Shown here piece after piece: positions 38,281 through 52,229 of a DNA stretch of 64,000 nt. Position numbers and translations under genes: made by a program. The notes beneath the pieces were generated by a model. That model saw only the letters and a program-made list of their open reading frames with translations, did not search any database and had not been told where the DNA came from. Position 1 is the first letter of the stretch; each line of letters opens with the position of its first letter. The DNA lies in the NCBI RefSeq assembly GCF_963422355.1, contig NC_085093.1:3820003-3884002 (forward strand). The letters are read 5' to 3'. This DNA is from Corticium candelabrum (lineage: Eukaryota; Porifera; Homoscleromorpha; Homosclerophorida; Plakinidae).

Positions 38281-39358
38281 ATGTCGACCAGTGAGCTTTT
38301 GAAAGAGCTTGCAGGTTTGCGAGAACGCATTGACCACTTGGAACGAGAAAAAAGAACTGACGACATTTCTGCGAGTAGCAATTCCTCAAAACCGAGGCCA
38401 CGAGAAGTTAGTCCGACGGTAAAAGCGCTAAGTAATGCGTTGTAGCGAGGTAGATGTCAGTATATACGAAATTGTAAATTTCCGGAAATGGACCGGAAGG
38501 CGGCTTCTTCAGTAGAGAATGGTTATTAATTTTATTTTTCTAATAGGCGGCACTGAAACGGCTCTTTGGCGACATGTCACTTGAAATCAAACCTGCAGAA
38601 AGACCATGGCAAGATGTTGCTGCAGAACTAAGAAAGACTCTTGTGCAAATGCTCGGAGCGGGAGGCAATCGTCGAAATATTGATGACACCACAATACTAA
38701 GACGTGTGCGTCAGTTTTATGTCGCACGAAGACAGACTGTAACTGCAGCCAAAAACACAGAGAAGAGACGTCGAAGACGGCAACAACTTAAAGTCAGCGC
38801 AGCGACTTACGTGAGCATTTTAATCTAGCTGATATATTAACGAATGCAATTCCTAGTGTAACAGTTTGCATTACCCAGAATTTAAATTAAATAAAACTTT
38901 AATTAAAGTTGATTTCACATATGCGTAGATAAATTACGGGTATGTAGTTGTACTCTGAGTAATCTGCATGAAGATGAAGAGTACTGTATATGCATGTACA
39001 GTTGGGTTTCTGTTGCAGACCTACAGGCGTCAGAAAGTGGCTGAGGCTATTAGAAAAACCAGCTTTCAGCAGACCAGAGACGTGTCATTGTTCAGATCTG
39101 CCATTCCCAGATTGACAGATAAACAAGTTTCGCCAGCACCAACTAGCAGCGATGAAGATGCTAAACTGAAGAAACAAAAGTTGCAAGTTAAACACCTGAA
39201 ACGAATGAGAGAGTTGGCAGCAGTAAAGAGGCGAGTTCAAGACAAGGTGTGCCCGGACTGGAGACAGCAGGCAGTCGAAGAAGGCTTCTTAATTAGTGGT
39301 ATATTTGAGACAATCATGTGTCATAATCTCTAACAGACAATTGGTCAGACTACACACA

Positions 39359-39450
<92 letters not shown>

Positions 39451-40748
39451 CATATGTAACCCTTGCATTTAAACTGTTAAAACATTGCACTGATGTTGTG
39501 TTTGTTACTGGTAGATTCAGGAGAAGAGTCGAGTGATGCAGGGGCCAACTGCAGGTGCATTGCTTATTTCAATTGCTGGGATCGAAATACTCTAACATAA
39601 TCGTTGTTTGAAATTGTAGTGAATTAGCTGACAAAGACAATCAAATGTCAGGTATACCAACTAAATGCAATGGCCTCAGTGGCATGTGAGCACGTGTACA
39701 GTAGTAAGTTACTATTTTACTAAGTGTAAGGAAAAAGATTATCTTATTTTTACTGTACAAGCAAATAAGCAATAGTATTGGTATGCTATATGGGGGCGAG
39801 GAAGATGAAGTGAGCTACTTGTAACGCACTACATAATGCTATTGAAAATATTACAATCATGTACATTAGTAGACATGCATAGCATTGCCAATGCAAATTA
39901 TTTTGTCAATATTGCACATGTAGAGTATGAAGCCGAATATGACGATTCTGATGTAATTCCTGCAACACCAGAACATAGTGCAAGTAAGTATATACAGAGT
40001 ACAGTATGTCTAATGTTGAGTTTTGCTTGCGATAATTACATGTACATTGGTATAATACTGTTTAGTGTACGTTGTATGTACTTGTAGTGGCTGTATACTA
40101 TCATGGAATCTTGTAGTTAACAAGATAATATATTCCTTATTATTGTGAATTCAGATTATGAGCATAAATCAGATGTACCGGTAGCTGTGACATCTCCAAA
40201 ACATAGACAAGGTGAGTATTATTATATACTAGGATCCATGGCCCGTCTTTCGTACGGGCAAGATACTGTAGTGTAAAGATAGGTCTGTGGATACGTCACG
40301 TGCAATCTTTGTTGCGCGGTCCCGGATGCGCTGAATGAATTCGAATCTTGCTCTTCGCGCTTGTTTCAATCGAAATCGACACACTCCCCGTGTAGCGCTT
40401 GCTGCAGAGAACGTGTAGGTTGGATTCTGTGGAAATGCAATCAGAATTTGGAGAGAAACGAAAGTGATAGAAGAGTAAGTTTCGTCGGCAAGAGATATTC
40501 GATCGCTCGAAGCTTTGCGAAGGACGACGATGCATACGGTCTACACAGGACTGGTGCGGGCGTGTGTTCGAATGAACAGGAATGTGTAGCGTTTGCGTCG
40601 TCGAGAAATTTTACGCGGGGGTCGACCCCTCGAGAGGGGACCCGGTGCAAATTTTTTAATTTTTTTTACGCAAACCTTTCTCTGTGCGTGCCGAGTGTGC
40701 GTACCAATTTCGGTTGCGAACGGACAAAAGACGTGGCCCCCAAACGCG

Positions 40749-40803
<55 letters not shown>

Positions 40804-41216
40804 GGACAATTTGAGCTTTATATAGTAGATGTGCACACTATATTATGATGGCAACTTTTAATTTGAGCAGCTAGCATTTTGTTTGTTGATTAATATTATT
40901 GATATTAATATCACTTATAATGATATTTATAATTACTATTTTATTCCCGGGGAAAGCCTTGAGTACACATCTCATTTATATTAACAAATTAAACGGCATA
41001 CTGGTAATTTGTTGTCATCAAGTCTTTGTTTCCTTACTACATTTCCAGAAGGATCACTCTGCTGTTATTTGCAACTACATAGTATCTGTATATTTCTGAT
41101 GGCAACTTTGCGATTGTAATTTGTTATTATTCCAGATGATGAGGTCGATGATATGTTCGAAGATCTATTGCCTCGTGCAGCCAGCTTTGACGCTTTTCCA
41201 TCTACACAGAATCAAG
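38281..41216 (+). CDS. Eight-exon coiled-coil / acidic protein gene in E2
   Basis: Same eight exons and splice sites as 20306-23254; the exons I compared are identical in sequence. The 3' end is again not found. Only the CA arrays in the introns (about 39354-39447 and 40751-40800) differ in length. Function unknown; probably the partner protein of the element. Confidence 0.6.
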
Positions 41217-41878
41217 GTGACAAATAGGCATTCGAGTAACTGTATTTGTCTATTTAAACACTAGGTGTGCATGTATCTGGTGTTTATACCTACCCACGAT
41301 TTTATTGCATTGCATATGTGGAATAGTCAATTGACCTCTTCCCAGCTCTGGGTACTTTGGTAGTAACTATTCAATAGTTATAACATGGGTGGTAGGGATG
41401 TTGGCGTGTTATAAGACTCCAAGCCGTGAGGGCTTTAAGCCTTATCACTGAGATTATTGACCGAGCTTCAGGCAAGGTTCAATTATCGAGGTGCTAAGTG
41501 CTTGCAGCTGTTATAAAGTTGACCTTCGGTGTTGTATCGCTGATATAACACCTGCAATGGACCAATGAGCGCACCTAAAGGTCACATGATATATTATAAA
41601 TTTGTCAGGACAGCATGTGTCTGTGCCTATCACATTCCGAGAGCTTTCACTTTGTAAACATATAAAACGTTGATAAGAAGGTAGTAACCCAGAGCCACAC
41701 TGAGACAAGCAAGCCACCTATGAAGCTCTGGAGGTTGGCAGTTTGATGGGCTGATGGCTAATTTAGCCCCAAGAATGTCATCTTTTGTTAAACGAATCAG
41801 ATTCAGCAATGAGTCAAACAATAAATTATAGTGTGAGTCAAATGTCATTCCATATGTGGTTGCTACCAATTCAAAGTC

Positions 41879-41902
41879 CTCATCTATCTATCTATCTATC
41901 TA

Positions 41903-41941
<39 letters not shown>

Positions 41942-42941
41942 TTTTATTTTATACACTAAGTGAGCAAGTCCCAAAGAGAGTCACTAGAAGAATGCAGTTG
42001 CAGACAACCGTGCACTAAACGAGCATTAAATAACCAGAGTTTCAGAGATAATTGTCCTATGAGGTTCTGGAAGGCTTGAGAAAGGGATGTTGTATTACAG
42101 GTGGTAGTCTTCGACGCGATAATCTTTAGAGTCTTCAAGCTTAAAGGTGTCCAATAACCTAGGGTCTCCAAAGCCATAGGGAAGAACTCTCTGCCAGCAG
42201 CAGTGACGATATCATCATGGTAGGCATCTTTTTCATTTCGCTCGCCAATGCGGCGGCACCTGCACTGGTTGCAGCGGCAACGATGTAGCTGGGTTGGAGG
42301 GAATTTCTAACAGTTACGTCAAAGAAAGCAGGTTTTCCATTGGTAAAATCAGGATGATAAATGTCATCTGGTCGATGAAGATCTCGGCCACCTATTCTCT
42401 GTTCCTTCTTTACTCCACTATTGTCGGTGTGGAGGGCGTACCAGACAATATCCCTCAAACTGTCATGTCGTTTTGTTCGCAAGGGGTCACTTCCATAGCT
42501 CAAGGCGTGGTTCCCAAACTGATCAATGATATTACCACACACACATCTTTGGGCATTTGGATGTGGTGGAAATATTGGTAATCCCAGCCAGATCCTATTG
42601 ATGCGATGAAGTCATGTTTTGAAAATGCCAGCCCAAGTTTTCATTGGGAACAGCCCTGAGCCAGGCTGCAGCGTGAGTGGACGAGATGGTATTGACACGA
42701 GCAAGATCTCTTATGCTGCTGTTGTTTTCCAAAGAAGCATAAACCACGTCATCTATTTGGCCCTGAAATCAAGCCAGACTTGACACAATTTCAGAACCAC
42801 ATGCTGGAGCGTGGCTAAGAGCCGTTCCCAATCGAAACCTTGGCCTTTCCATGACCAGGGATGAGTTCTGTATTGCTGTTTGTTTATGGTTGGGCATAAC
42901 TCTTTTTCCAGTACATCCTTCTGCTGTAAGGTGAAATTAAG
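41879..42941 (-). mobile_element. LINE 3' end, minus strand, in E2
   Basis: Counterpart of 23923-25130. Here the last part of the LINE 3' untranslated end is missing and the TATC/TA tract joins directly to CAAAGTCCTCAT, so about 150 bp were deleted in this copy (or restored in the other). Confidence 0.7.
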
Positions 42942-42951
42942 TGTGGTCAGT

Positions 42952-43346
42952 TAATTGACGGTTTTGGTGACCATCTCCTTGTCAGACTAATTTACGGTCA
43001 AAACGTCATGACGTTTTCAGAGACATTATCTTCAATGCTTTATTGATAGATGACAAAGGCACTTCGATTCAAAGGAGCAGAGATTCTTGTCAGACACCTG
43101 TGATCGCACTGGAGACGTCTTCCATCCTAAATTTTTGACTGGTCGTCTTGCTTACTTTTGATATAACTGTACACAATTCATTCCAATCTAAATTTGTGTC
43201 AAGTTCAGCGACTGTCGCAAGTGCCGCCAGTCTGGCTGGGGAGATTGACAAAGACACCAAATATGATGACTTCTGCCAGCCTGGAAACTTTGAGAGCCAT
43301 TGCTACCAAAACAATTACTTCAAACAACATTCCGTAATTTTCACAG
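42952..43346 (+). mobile_element. LINE 3' fragment, plus strand, in E2
   Basis: Counterpart of 25141-25535, with the same frame breaks and one Gly to Ser change in the Ala-rich stretch. Confidence 0.65.
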
Positions 43347-43478
43347 GCCTACAGTAAGCTTATGCAGCAGCTGTCAGTTAGCTTGTGAAAGTTTAATGCT
43401 AGACTGATAGAAAGTAGACTACTTTTAGATTCAAATGACTGTTTTTGGGATTTGCCTGTTATGTCTGTTTCTTCCTTG

Positions 43479-43537
<59 letters not shown>

Positions 43538-43788
43538 CATACATACATACATATATAATTTACATAGCAAGAAAATCCAACAAGTCATTGTTTGCATCTA
43601 GAAGACAACGTTGTAACATTCTATCATTGTACTTCCAAAGAGTGACAGAGAGTTGTTCCGTTAGATTCCTGACAGCCATGGAAAAAGGGATGTGTTTGCT
43701 GTAATTACTTTAGAAGCAATGATTTTCAGTGTCACAAGACTTGAAAATACAGATCATTGTTTTGACTAATATATATTGGTTAACTTAA

Positions 43789-46700
43789 AGGGGAACTCTC
43801 ATGAAAATAGAAGTAACGTTCTCATGATAGTACTAAGTGGCCTGATTCTATTGGTACCTTTCTTTCTTAATAGAACTCTTTCTGAACGGAGAAATTGAGC
43901 TTCCAACGAGAGGCGTAACCCTATGGTGGTCGCCATTTTGAGATGATGACGTACGAAATCTTAACCTATTGCGCATGTGTTGTCATCAGAGTATATGGCG
44001 TATACTGTTTTGAGCCCGAATGTGATGACGCTGAGAGCAGTTCGAGTTCGGGAAACTCTCATGAAATTGATTCGGACACAGGGGACAGAATCCCCGAGCG
44101 CTTGGTCAACACAGACTGGTGCGTTATATGTCATAGTTGTATGTTCTATGTAAATCTTGTTTTACGAGCACTAACAACAGTTTCCTTGAGTGGTCTTTCA
44201 CAGGTGGCAATGTTGGCTGGTAAAATCACTGGAGGTTGTCTGGCTTTGTGTTTTCGAAGAGGTTGTGGATTCAGCTGCCGTTTATTTAGAACTGCTTTAA
44301 GGATTCCCTGCAGATAGCCATAGCTCTTTGATTCAGTGATGGGCTTTGCAAACCAGATCTTGGTAGGTTTGGGAAAAACCACCTTGTATCTCACTTCTGC
44401 ACTGCTAGTGGTAGCTTGCCTTCTTCCTGTGTTGTGGTTACGATCAAGTGCAGCCAGCTGTGTTCTTGCAAGCATCCCCTTGTAGCTGAAACGTTGCCTC
44501 TTAGAACAATATTTAGTGAGAAGAGCATGGTAAACTTCCAAATTACCAGTGTAGCTGAAGTCCGTTAGCTTGTCAAGGTCTTTCAAAAGCTTCTTGTTTA
44601 GGACTACCGACTTCAGTGCATCATGTGCAGGAGAACATTTCTTTAACCACTGCTTTCGTTGGCTCTCTTCAAGTGACAATTCGTTGTGTTCACACTTGCC
44701 AAAAGATGCAGCATTCTCCCATGAATGGACATTGATGGTATGGTAAATAATAGAAATCCATTTCTCTCTTAGATTTTCAGCTTGTCCATTACATGATTTT
44801 GATGACCACCACAAGTGATTTGCCACAGATCTTATCCGTGGAAGAAGGTTACTACAGCCCTTTGCTTTACCCAGTTGGGTTAACTTTTTGATAACACTTT
44901 TTGAAACGTGCCAAACATCATACTGATGATCTATATCAGGGAACTGCTTTTTCATGACAGATGTTATCTGCAGGTGTCTATCAGTAGCAATTTGAGCCAC
45001 AGTTAAGCCTTTAGTTACTAGCTCATTGACTGATCGTAGAAACCCCTCTTTTTCCATCCCAACAGAATTGGAAACTTCGCTGACCTGCACCAACTGAAAA
45101 TCAACAATAAGCCCTGTATCTTGCCCCACTAGAGTATATGTACAATATTTAGCGGAATATCCAGGGCTGTCACATCGCCCATCTCCCAGTAGGTGTAAAG
45201 GGTTGTCTTTGAAGTTTTCTAGTATAGATTCCTGGTGACTTTTCCACGTTTCATTAACCACAGGACACAGGTATTCATCTTGCATCGATAAAATGATGAT
45301 TCCGAGATGAATTTCAATTTTATGATTTGAGCAAAGTGGCCGAATTTGCTGAATGTTCCTCCTGACAACAGAATCCCTGCTGCGGTTATAAGATTTCCGG
45401 CAGGTAGACCAGCAACAAGTGGTTGGGACTGCCAGTTTACATTATGCCCTTTTGAGCACTCCATATTTACTACTAACATTGTTCCACTTGTTGATTCTGA
45501 TTGGCTGACTACAGAAGAGCCACATGTTGGGCAGAATCGGAACAGTTTACTCAAGGAATTTCTGAAAACAATAAATTTTTGGTCCTCTTGACCACCCATT
45601 TCGGTATCCGAATCTTGTGAAGTACAAGATGTGTCAAAGACGCAGTATTTCTCTGTTTCACTGTCTGTATTAGGAGAATGTGCCTCTTCATCAGACTCTG
45701 TGGACTGACAACTGTCAGTTACTGGTGTTACTAACCATGGGGCAATTTGTGGTGGCTGAAGTTGACTAGAATGCATGTTCTCGGGAATTGGTGAAGATTC
45801 TCTCACACAGTACGAATGTTCCTTTGTTTCAGCCAGGTCTCTAAGATCATATTGCGTTGAAGCATCACAAAATTCACGTGCTTTGGTTCCAGGAGAATTG
45901 TTTTCTTTGTCGATTTCTTGGTGGTGCTCATAATCATCATCAGAGTCAGACACTCTAGCAACCTTAGCATGTTGTTTCATTACTTCAGTAAGGGCCTACA
46001 TCAACAGGGTCTGCTCTAAGTGACAGGTTGATTGAAACAGACAGTAAATAGTAACCCGATTGTGTCTTCGTTTCTGTCCTGTTGATCGTTGTTTTCATTT
46101 GGAGGTGAAAGTGAAATTGTTGGGACAGCATCTGGCTTGAGGTGAATTCGTGGTTTTGTTCCCAGTAATTCTGCTTGCAAATCTCGTTGAAAACAGTCCG
46201 GTTCGAAGTGTTCACTGCAGACCAAGCTACTACGTCTAACAGGAGGATTCTGTAATCGAAGCTTTGTCAGCCAGTTTCAGCAGAGGCTTGTTCCTAAGAG
46301 GTAAGTGATGAAAGCGCACACCACGTTCGCGATCTCCGTCCTTGTTGTTGCAACCGAACGCAATACAGTAAACCATTCTTTGTAATGTAATGGACAACTC
46401 ACAAGTCAACGGCAGTAGATTAGCTGCAATATTACTTCTACGTAGTGAAATTATAGTCTCTACTCGCACATTACAACATGCCCTATTCAGTCAGCGTGAC
46501 CGTATCAGGTCGTTTTCAGTCACGGCATTTGTTCCGCCCAGTCAACCTTGTACCCGTATGGCCTGAGGTAATAGTAAATGACATTACCACGCATCGTAGA
46601 CGGCTCACACCCAAGGACGCTCTTAGTGAGCATCCAAGATACTGTGTTATTAGATGCTACATCCTTTCAAATTCTGACTGATCCTCGATATATCCTCGCT

Positions 46701-46897
46701 AAACAGAGCAACATACGCGAGTAAGATATTGTTACGTCATCATTTCAAAATGGCGACTGCCATAAGGTTACGCCCCATGTTCGAAGCTCAATTTCTCCGT
46801 TCAGAAAGAGTTGTATTAAGAAAGAAAGGTACCAATAGAGTCAGGGCACTTAGTACTATCATGGGAATGTTACTTGTAATTTCGTGGGAGTTCCCCT
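43789..46897. mobile_element. Kolobok transposon in E2
   Basis: Same TTAA flanks (43785-43788 and 46898-46901), ends and 3109 bp length as 25984-29092. Confidence 0.93.
44146..46376 (-). pseudogene. Kolobok THAP-transposase gene in E2, frameshifted
   Basis: Same structure as 26341-28571: THAP domain from 46376, acidic linker, catalytic part with GDGRCDSPGYSAKYC and FSYTGNLEVYHALL. Both frame changes are shared with the E1 copy. Confidence 0.9.
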
Positions 46898-47412
46898 TTA
46901 AGACAGTTGCTCAATGTTATTTCTGTCAGTCTGACAGTTTCGTCTTTTGTGTCTGTACCAATGGAGTAATAGCAGAATTACTTTTTATAGGTTTGACACA
47001 ATTGACGCCTGTACATGTAAGGAGCAAAAAAAGGAAAACCTTGTCATTGAAAGAATGCAGCTGCAGGGGAAGAGACCAGCGCATAAAGGTTCTGCAAGAA
47101 TTGACATGTAATGACTTTGTTGAGGACACATGCACAGAAAATTACTCTCACTGAGAAGAGCCAAGCCAAAGCATTTTGCAGAGGAGAGTAATATTAGAGA
47201 CACATGATAATGACACTTACAAGTATTAGATAATATTTTAGTTATAACTGATTAATAATTAATTATAACTAATTATTAATTAATTAATAGCTGATTATTT
47301 GTAATAGCTGCACTACGTATAGTAAAAACCACGTTACCATTGTGTTTTAGCCAGCCTATGTTCATTCACTGTGCTTACAGGACCGCGTTAAATCTACTTA
47401 TCAATCAGATAT

Positions 47413-47511
47413 GTGATTATAGGACTGCGTCTGACCTTCTCTTGAATCATATAGGGTGTGATTATAAGACTGCCTCTGACCTTCTCCTGAATCATATAGG
47501 GTGTGATTATA
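47413..47511. repeat. 45 bp tandem repeat near the right end of E2
   Basis: Counterpart of 29608-29706, with one base changed (GCGTCTGAC instead of GCGGCTGAC). Confidence 0.75.
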
Positions 47512-47608
47512 GGATCTGTTTCATGCATATCTCATGGGTGTGATTTCTAAGAACCCAAGAATTCAATCAGAAATCTAGTACATGATTACATATACTGTTT
47601 TACCTGTG

Positions 47609-49437
47609 TGGTGATTGGTTGCCGATTGCTTTGTCAAAGTTATTTAGATATCAAGAGAGCAAATAGAAGAGCCTCGTAAACTGCTGCTGAAGTTTTATCA
47701 AATTTATGAACTTTTATATGGTATACACGTGTCTCGTATTAATTGCTGTGTTTAAGCTATACCATGCCTGTGATTCTCTGATTCATTGGAATGAGTGCAT
47801 ACATCCTAATACATCTATCTTATCTTTTGAACTCTGAGCTTCTCTTTATATATAGGCACGAAAGCAGTGAAAGTACACCTTCTGCAGCGTTTGCCGGATG
47901 TTGTAGAGAAGTGGGGTGCTTTGTGGGGTCATTCCTGCTTTTGGTATGAATCCCTAAATGGATTTCTTAAAAGGTTTGTACACGGCACACGATTTGTTTG
48001 CAGCCAGGTATACATAACTGTGAATTACCCCACCAAGCTGCTTGTTTGTAACTTTTGATTGTTGTGTGGGATTTAGGTTGCATCAATTGTTATGATCATT
48101 AAGACCATTTCAGATGTGCTACCATCACCGACTGACCAGCTATTAGCACCACCTGTAGTTCGTTTGGCTACAAAATTTGGACTGATGTGGTATGTAAGCT
48201 TAATGTAATTATCAATTAATAGTAATGCTAATTAGATAAATTCAAGTTGCCATTTGCCTACACCTCTAAATTATCTGTTTATATGCGACCGGCCGAAGAT
48301 CTCAAGATTTGCAAAGCAGATCTCTTTGTTGAGTGTACGAGTGTGCCTTGTGAGCATGTTGTGAGCTATAGAAATGTATATTTTGCTGTACTAGCAGGTC
48401 ACAACTAACGTATTCGTCAGACATCGGTTGCTACCTGAACATCTATATCTGTTTTGTTCTCGTCTGCAGTCATTGCAAACTTTAAATTTGTACCTAAAGT
48501 ATTGGATTTCTGTGTAGTACAGAGTATCAAGTGTTAGGAAATATTTATTGGCTCGATCGGATTGTAGCCTTGAAAACCACAAGAATCAATAGTTTGAAAC
48601 TTTGCTGACATTTCTGATTCAGCATCAAATATTTTGGAACCGATGAATCTGATTTAGAAACTCTGCTATCAGATTTGTACATCGAGACATTCTTTTGTTG
48701 TAGCAGAAATGTTATCCTATATATGCATGTCTTCTAAGAGAACTGGGATTTGTTCTAGTTAATATCAACGGTCTTCATCTAGACAACATCATATATATGT
48801 CATCGAAATGAAGTATATGAAGCTCGATCTCTGTTGTGTGTGGCTTGACTTCTTTATGAATTTTTTTGAATAGTTTGTTTATATATGACCATATATTTGT
48901 GGATTTTGTTAGGTCACCTTTCGAAGTGAAAGATTGTGTGAAAGTTTTTTGTCTACCGGATCTGTTTGTTGACCCAATCAATGTTGTTTTGAGGAGGCTT
49001 GGCAACGAGAAACTTTGTTGTGGTTCGCCTGTCAAAACTGTTGGGAGACTGAAACTAGCTGGTCATGTGATACAATCAAAGAAAAGTCACGTGACAAAGA
49101 AAAATTCTTATAATGTCGAATTTACCGAATGTCATGAAGAACAGCCGTTGTTTGGTTATGTATTACTCTTTATCATTTTTGGATGTGAACGGTTTTCTGT
49201 CATTCAACGGCTTAATTAAAATGGAGAAGTGGCCATTATTGCATAATGACGATGACTGCATGACTGATGTTGTTGATGCTTAGAGTAATCTTCGGGAGCC
49301 GATCGGAAAGCATTTAATTCCTTCTCAAGAGACTCGGGACTTGGTAGCAATTCCTGTAGGAGACATAACAGCTCAAGTAGTCTGTATGAAAATGTTAGGT
49401 TTAAGCTGTATTTTTTTGTGTCTCGATTTCTTAACAT
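47609..49437 (+). pseudogene. 3' half of T1-type transposase gene, copy 3
   Basis: Counterpart of 29804-31632, almost identical, with the same shifted first exon. Exon with WGALWGHSCFWYESLNGF at about 47857-48008. Confidence 0.75.
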
Positions 49438-50678
49438 TATCGAGTGTGATCGAGTTGTGAAATACTCAAGAAATGGTCTCGAGCCGATTGTGTGTGCACA
49501 TTGAACACTGTTATTTTTCTTGCGAGAACTTAATTATTGGTGTATACGTCGGTTAGCATGCACTTCTTCCATATTGTAGAATCGTGCAAAGTCGACCCCC
49601 TTCATGATCTGTAGATCTCCGTTCTCTTAATTAATTACGTTAATTAATTAATCAGAAGACATGCAGCCTATATAGCCGGTAGCTATAGGATAGACAACTG
49701 GCGTCCTATCCTGTTTGACGACGATTTGGATGTGTTGTATACTCGGGTTTTCACATGCTTACATTTCATGCCAATTGCTTAGCCCGGCCTATAGCAGCCG
49801 GCTGGCTGATCACGAGCAAGCTAATTACAACCGGTGCAAGGTTTCTAGCTAGAATAGTGAAGCGCCAGCATTCTACAAATTCAAAATTATAACTATATTA
49901 AGATCGACATGATCATCGACTAGTGGCACGTTTTAGTTGTTCGAATTCGAAGCGGCCTCACGACGAGATCGTTTCGACTAGGCAACGCTCTGGACACGCG
50001 ATGAGGCCGCGCTAGTACGTCGATATTGCAATCGCTTCGGATTCGCCATCGCTTCGAATTCGATCTGAAGACGCGAATGTCGAAGCGAATTCGAGGCGAT
50101 TTGCTGCTACCCGCTGTGAACTCGCGGCGCGACTCCGTCACGCGATATATATATATATATATATTAATTGTTAGATTAAAAAATATAGTCTAGATGCCAC
50201 GTATCCTGTGCATGAGAGAGAAGAGGCGGGCGGGCGGGCGGGTGTGGGTGTATAACACTGTATATACACGCCTACGCGTCCCACGGCCATTCAAGGCTAC
50301 AACATATCCGAAGGAAGTGGTCAAATTGCTGACGTCACGATGTAGACGAAAACCATCGAGCTACACACAAGTTCTGTATATGTGCATGTATATCTATAGC
50401 TAAAACACACAATTCTTCACAATTTACAAATGACAACAAATAATTAACAACCAAACTATGGATAGGAATAACAAGCTAGAAAGGCAAATCCTGATCTGCA
50501 GCCCTCGAACAAGATATTTTTGATTTGAAAAGAGGAAACGTAGACGACGATTGTCTGTGATCCAGAACACTATAGCGGTTTCTCCCACCTTCCCTACCGC
50601 ATGCATTGTAGTGCTCGAGAAGGCGACGGTGTTTGTGTCGCAATTTCCAGTTTCCTGTCTAGATTTTTGTGTGGTTTG

Positions 50679-50727
50679 CATGCAATTACGAGGTTCCTGC
50701 TGTTGCGATGAGCCTTCACTATATAAA
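50679..50727 (+). promoter_or_regulatory. TATA box and 27 bp promoter block of VWA gene 3
   Basis: TATATAAA at 50720-50727, 73 bases before the ATG at 50800; the CATGCAATTACGAGG block of copy 2 is also present. Confidence 0.65.
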
Positions 50728-50799
50728 GATAACAAAGCAGCTCGAAAGTCATTACTCGTCGACGGTCTGATCAGCTCGAGTCGATCGCTCTCTGTGAAG

Positions 50800-52028
50800 A
50801 TGATGACTCTGCGTGTACAGATCCTCTCTCTCGTTTCTGTCTTCTTCGTTCTGCAGACAAATCCCAGTTATGCCGTACCGATCAATGTAGACGAAGACTT
50901 TTTGAAACCTCTCTGCGAGAACCCGCCACCGGTTTTACGACTCGTGTGCAAGAGTCTGTTTGGTGTCACGTGTCCGACACAAGCCAAGTTGGGAGATTGG
51001 GCATACAATGGTAGAGAAGTCGACGGCTCGCTCAATAGCACCGCCGCTAGCGCTTGTCCCGGCGTAAGACTGCAGACGTACGAAAGAACAACGAATCTCT
51101 CGACTATTCTGTCTGAATGTCATTCAAAAGTAATCGTCCAAACAGAAGAAGAATACCGATGTGAGTATTAAACTATCTCTAGAGATTTCAAAATAACATA
51201 GTTGCATACAATTTATTCGACATTGCAGGTCCACCTACGACAAAAGAAAAGGCTGCTGCTCTAACTCGCATATTTGGAAGCTTTGGGCCACCGCCACCCC
51301 CAGTTGTACAACCATCGGCTGCTGCTGCGACGGTAGAGCCGACGACGGCACTCCCCGTAAGAGCAAAACGTCAAGAATGCTACTACAACGACGCCATAGA
51401 CCTCGCCATTCTTATCGATGCCTCTGGCAGCGTTGGCAGCCCAAACTTCTACCAATCCGTCGAGGACGTAGCCACGTTGATCGAAAACACTTGCAATGAC
51501 TTCAAATGTGGTTCTCCACAGATCAGAGTGGCCGTGGTGACGTTCGCATCTTCTCCCGTCACCGTGTTCGACTTGGCCTACTCGGCAGCAAACCACCACA
51601 ATCGCCAAGACATAATCGACAGCATCCTGACAACACACTACACGAACGGCGGCACCGCGACACGTTCGGCTCTCGAGCACGTCCGTGACAACATTTTCAG
51701 CGCCAGCCATGGTATGAGACGACACAGTAAGAAAAAACTCATGGTACTGACAGACGGTAACCACAACGGCGGACAAGACCCCAAAGACGTGGCAGAGAGC
51801 TTGCACGAGCGACCGGGTAGCGATCAAGTCGACGTCTTTGCCCTCGGCATCGGCAGCGGAATATCGTTCCAAAACGTGAAAAATCTCAATCACGCCAGCG
51901 ACTTGAACAAAATTCTTCCATTTTTGACTTACACCTCGTTCGCCGAGTTCTCACAAGGAGTTCAAGTGGTCGCCGCAGATGCTCAAGCGAACACCAACTC
52001 GTGCTCGTCGTCGGCCTTCAAGAAATGA
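50800..52028 (+). CDS. Secreted von Willebrand factor A domain protein, copy 3
   Basis: Exons 50800-51160 and 51229-52028, 386 residues, same phase-1 intron. Signal peptide, pro-region, RAKR site and MIDAS residues are intact. It differs from copies 1 and 2 at several places in the 3' part: SECHSK for SECRSK, YQSVED for YKSVED, FLTYTSFAEF for FLTYSSFAEF and several silent changes. It is the only copy with a consensus AATAAA downstream. Its 3' flank is cut off by the inverted amine oxidase arm about 200 bp after the stop. Confidence 0.88.
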
Positions 52029-52184
52029 AGAACAAACGTGGATCTAGAGGACGTCGATTGTCATGTTGAACCAAATTTCTGTTGTTTTGTTAGTTGTTGA
52101 AATTTCTGTTTAGCAGTTCAAGTTCAACTTTATTGTTGGATACTATAGTGATATTGTCGCTATAACAGAGTCAGATTTCTAGAC

Positions 52185-52190
52185 AATAAA
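52185..52190 (+). terminator. Poly(A) signal AATAAA of VWA gene 3
   Basis: AATAAA about 157 bases after the stop codon. Copies 1 and 2 have AATATA at the aligned position. Confidence 0.6.
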
Positions 52191-52229
52191 ATTTAATGTT
52201 TAAGAATGCGTTCATTATATGCGGCTATA

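Larger units (their letters stand above)
34858..47608. mobile_element. CACTA/EnSpm-type element E2 (12.75 kb), copy of E1
   Basis: Ends CACAGGAAAAAG and TTTTACCTGTG, target duplication TGG at 34855-34857 and 47609-47611. It has the same nested content in the same order as E1, differing mainly in microsatellite lengths, about ten scattered single bases that I noticed, and the loss of about 150 bp of LINE 3' end near 41880. The shared target site and shared nested insertions show that E1 and E2 are one insertion event copied by duplication. Confidence 0.85.
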
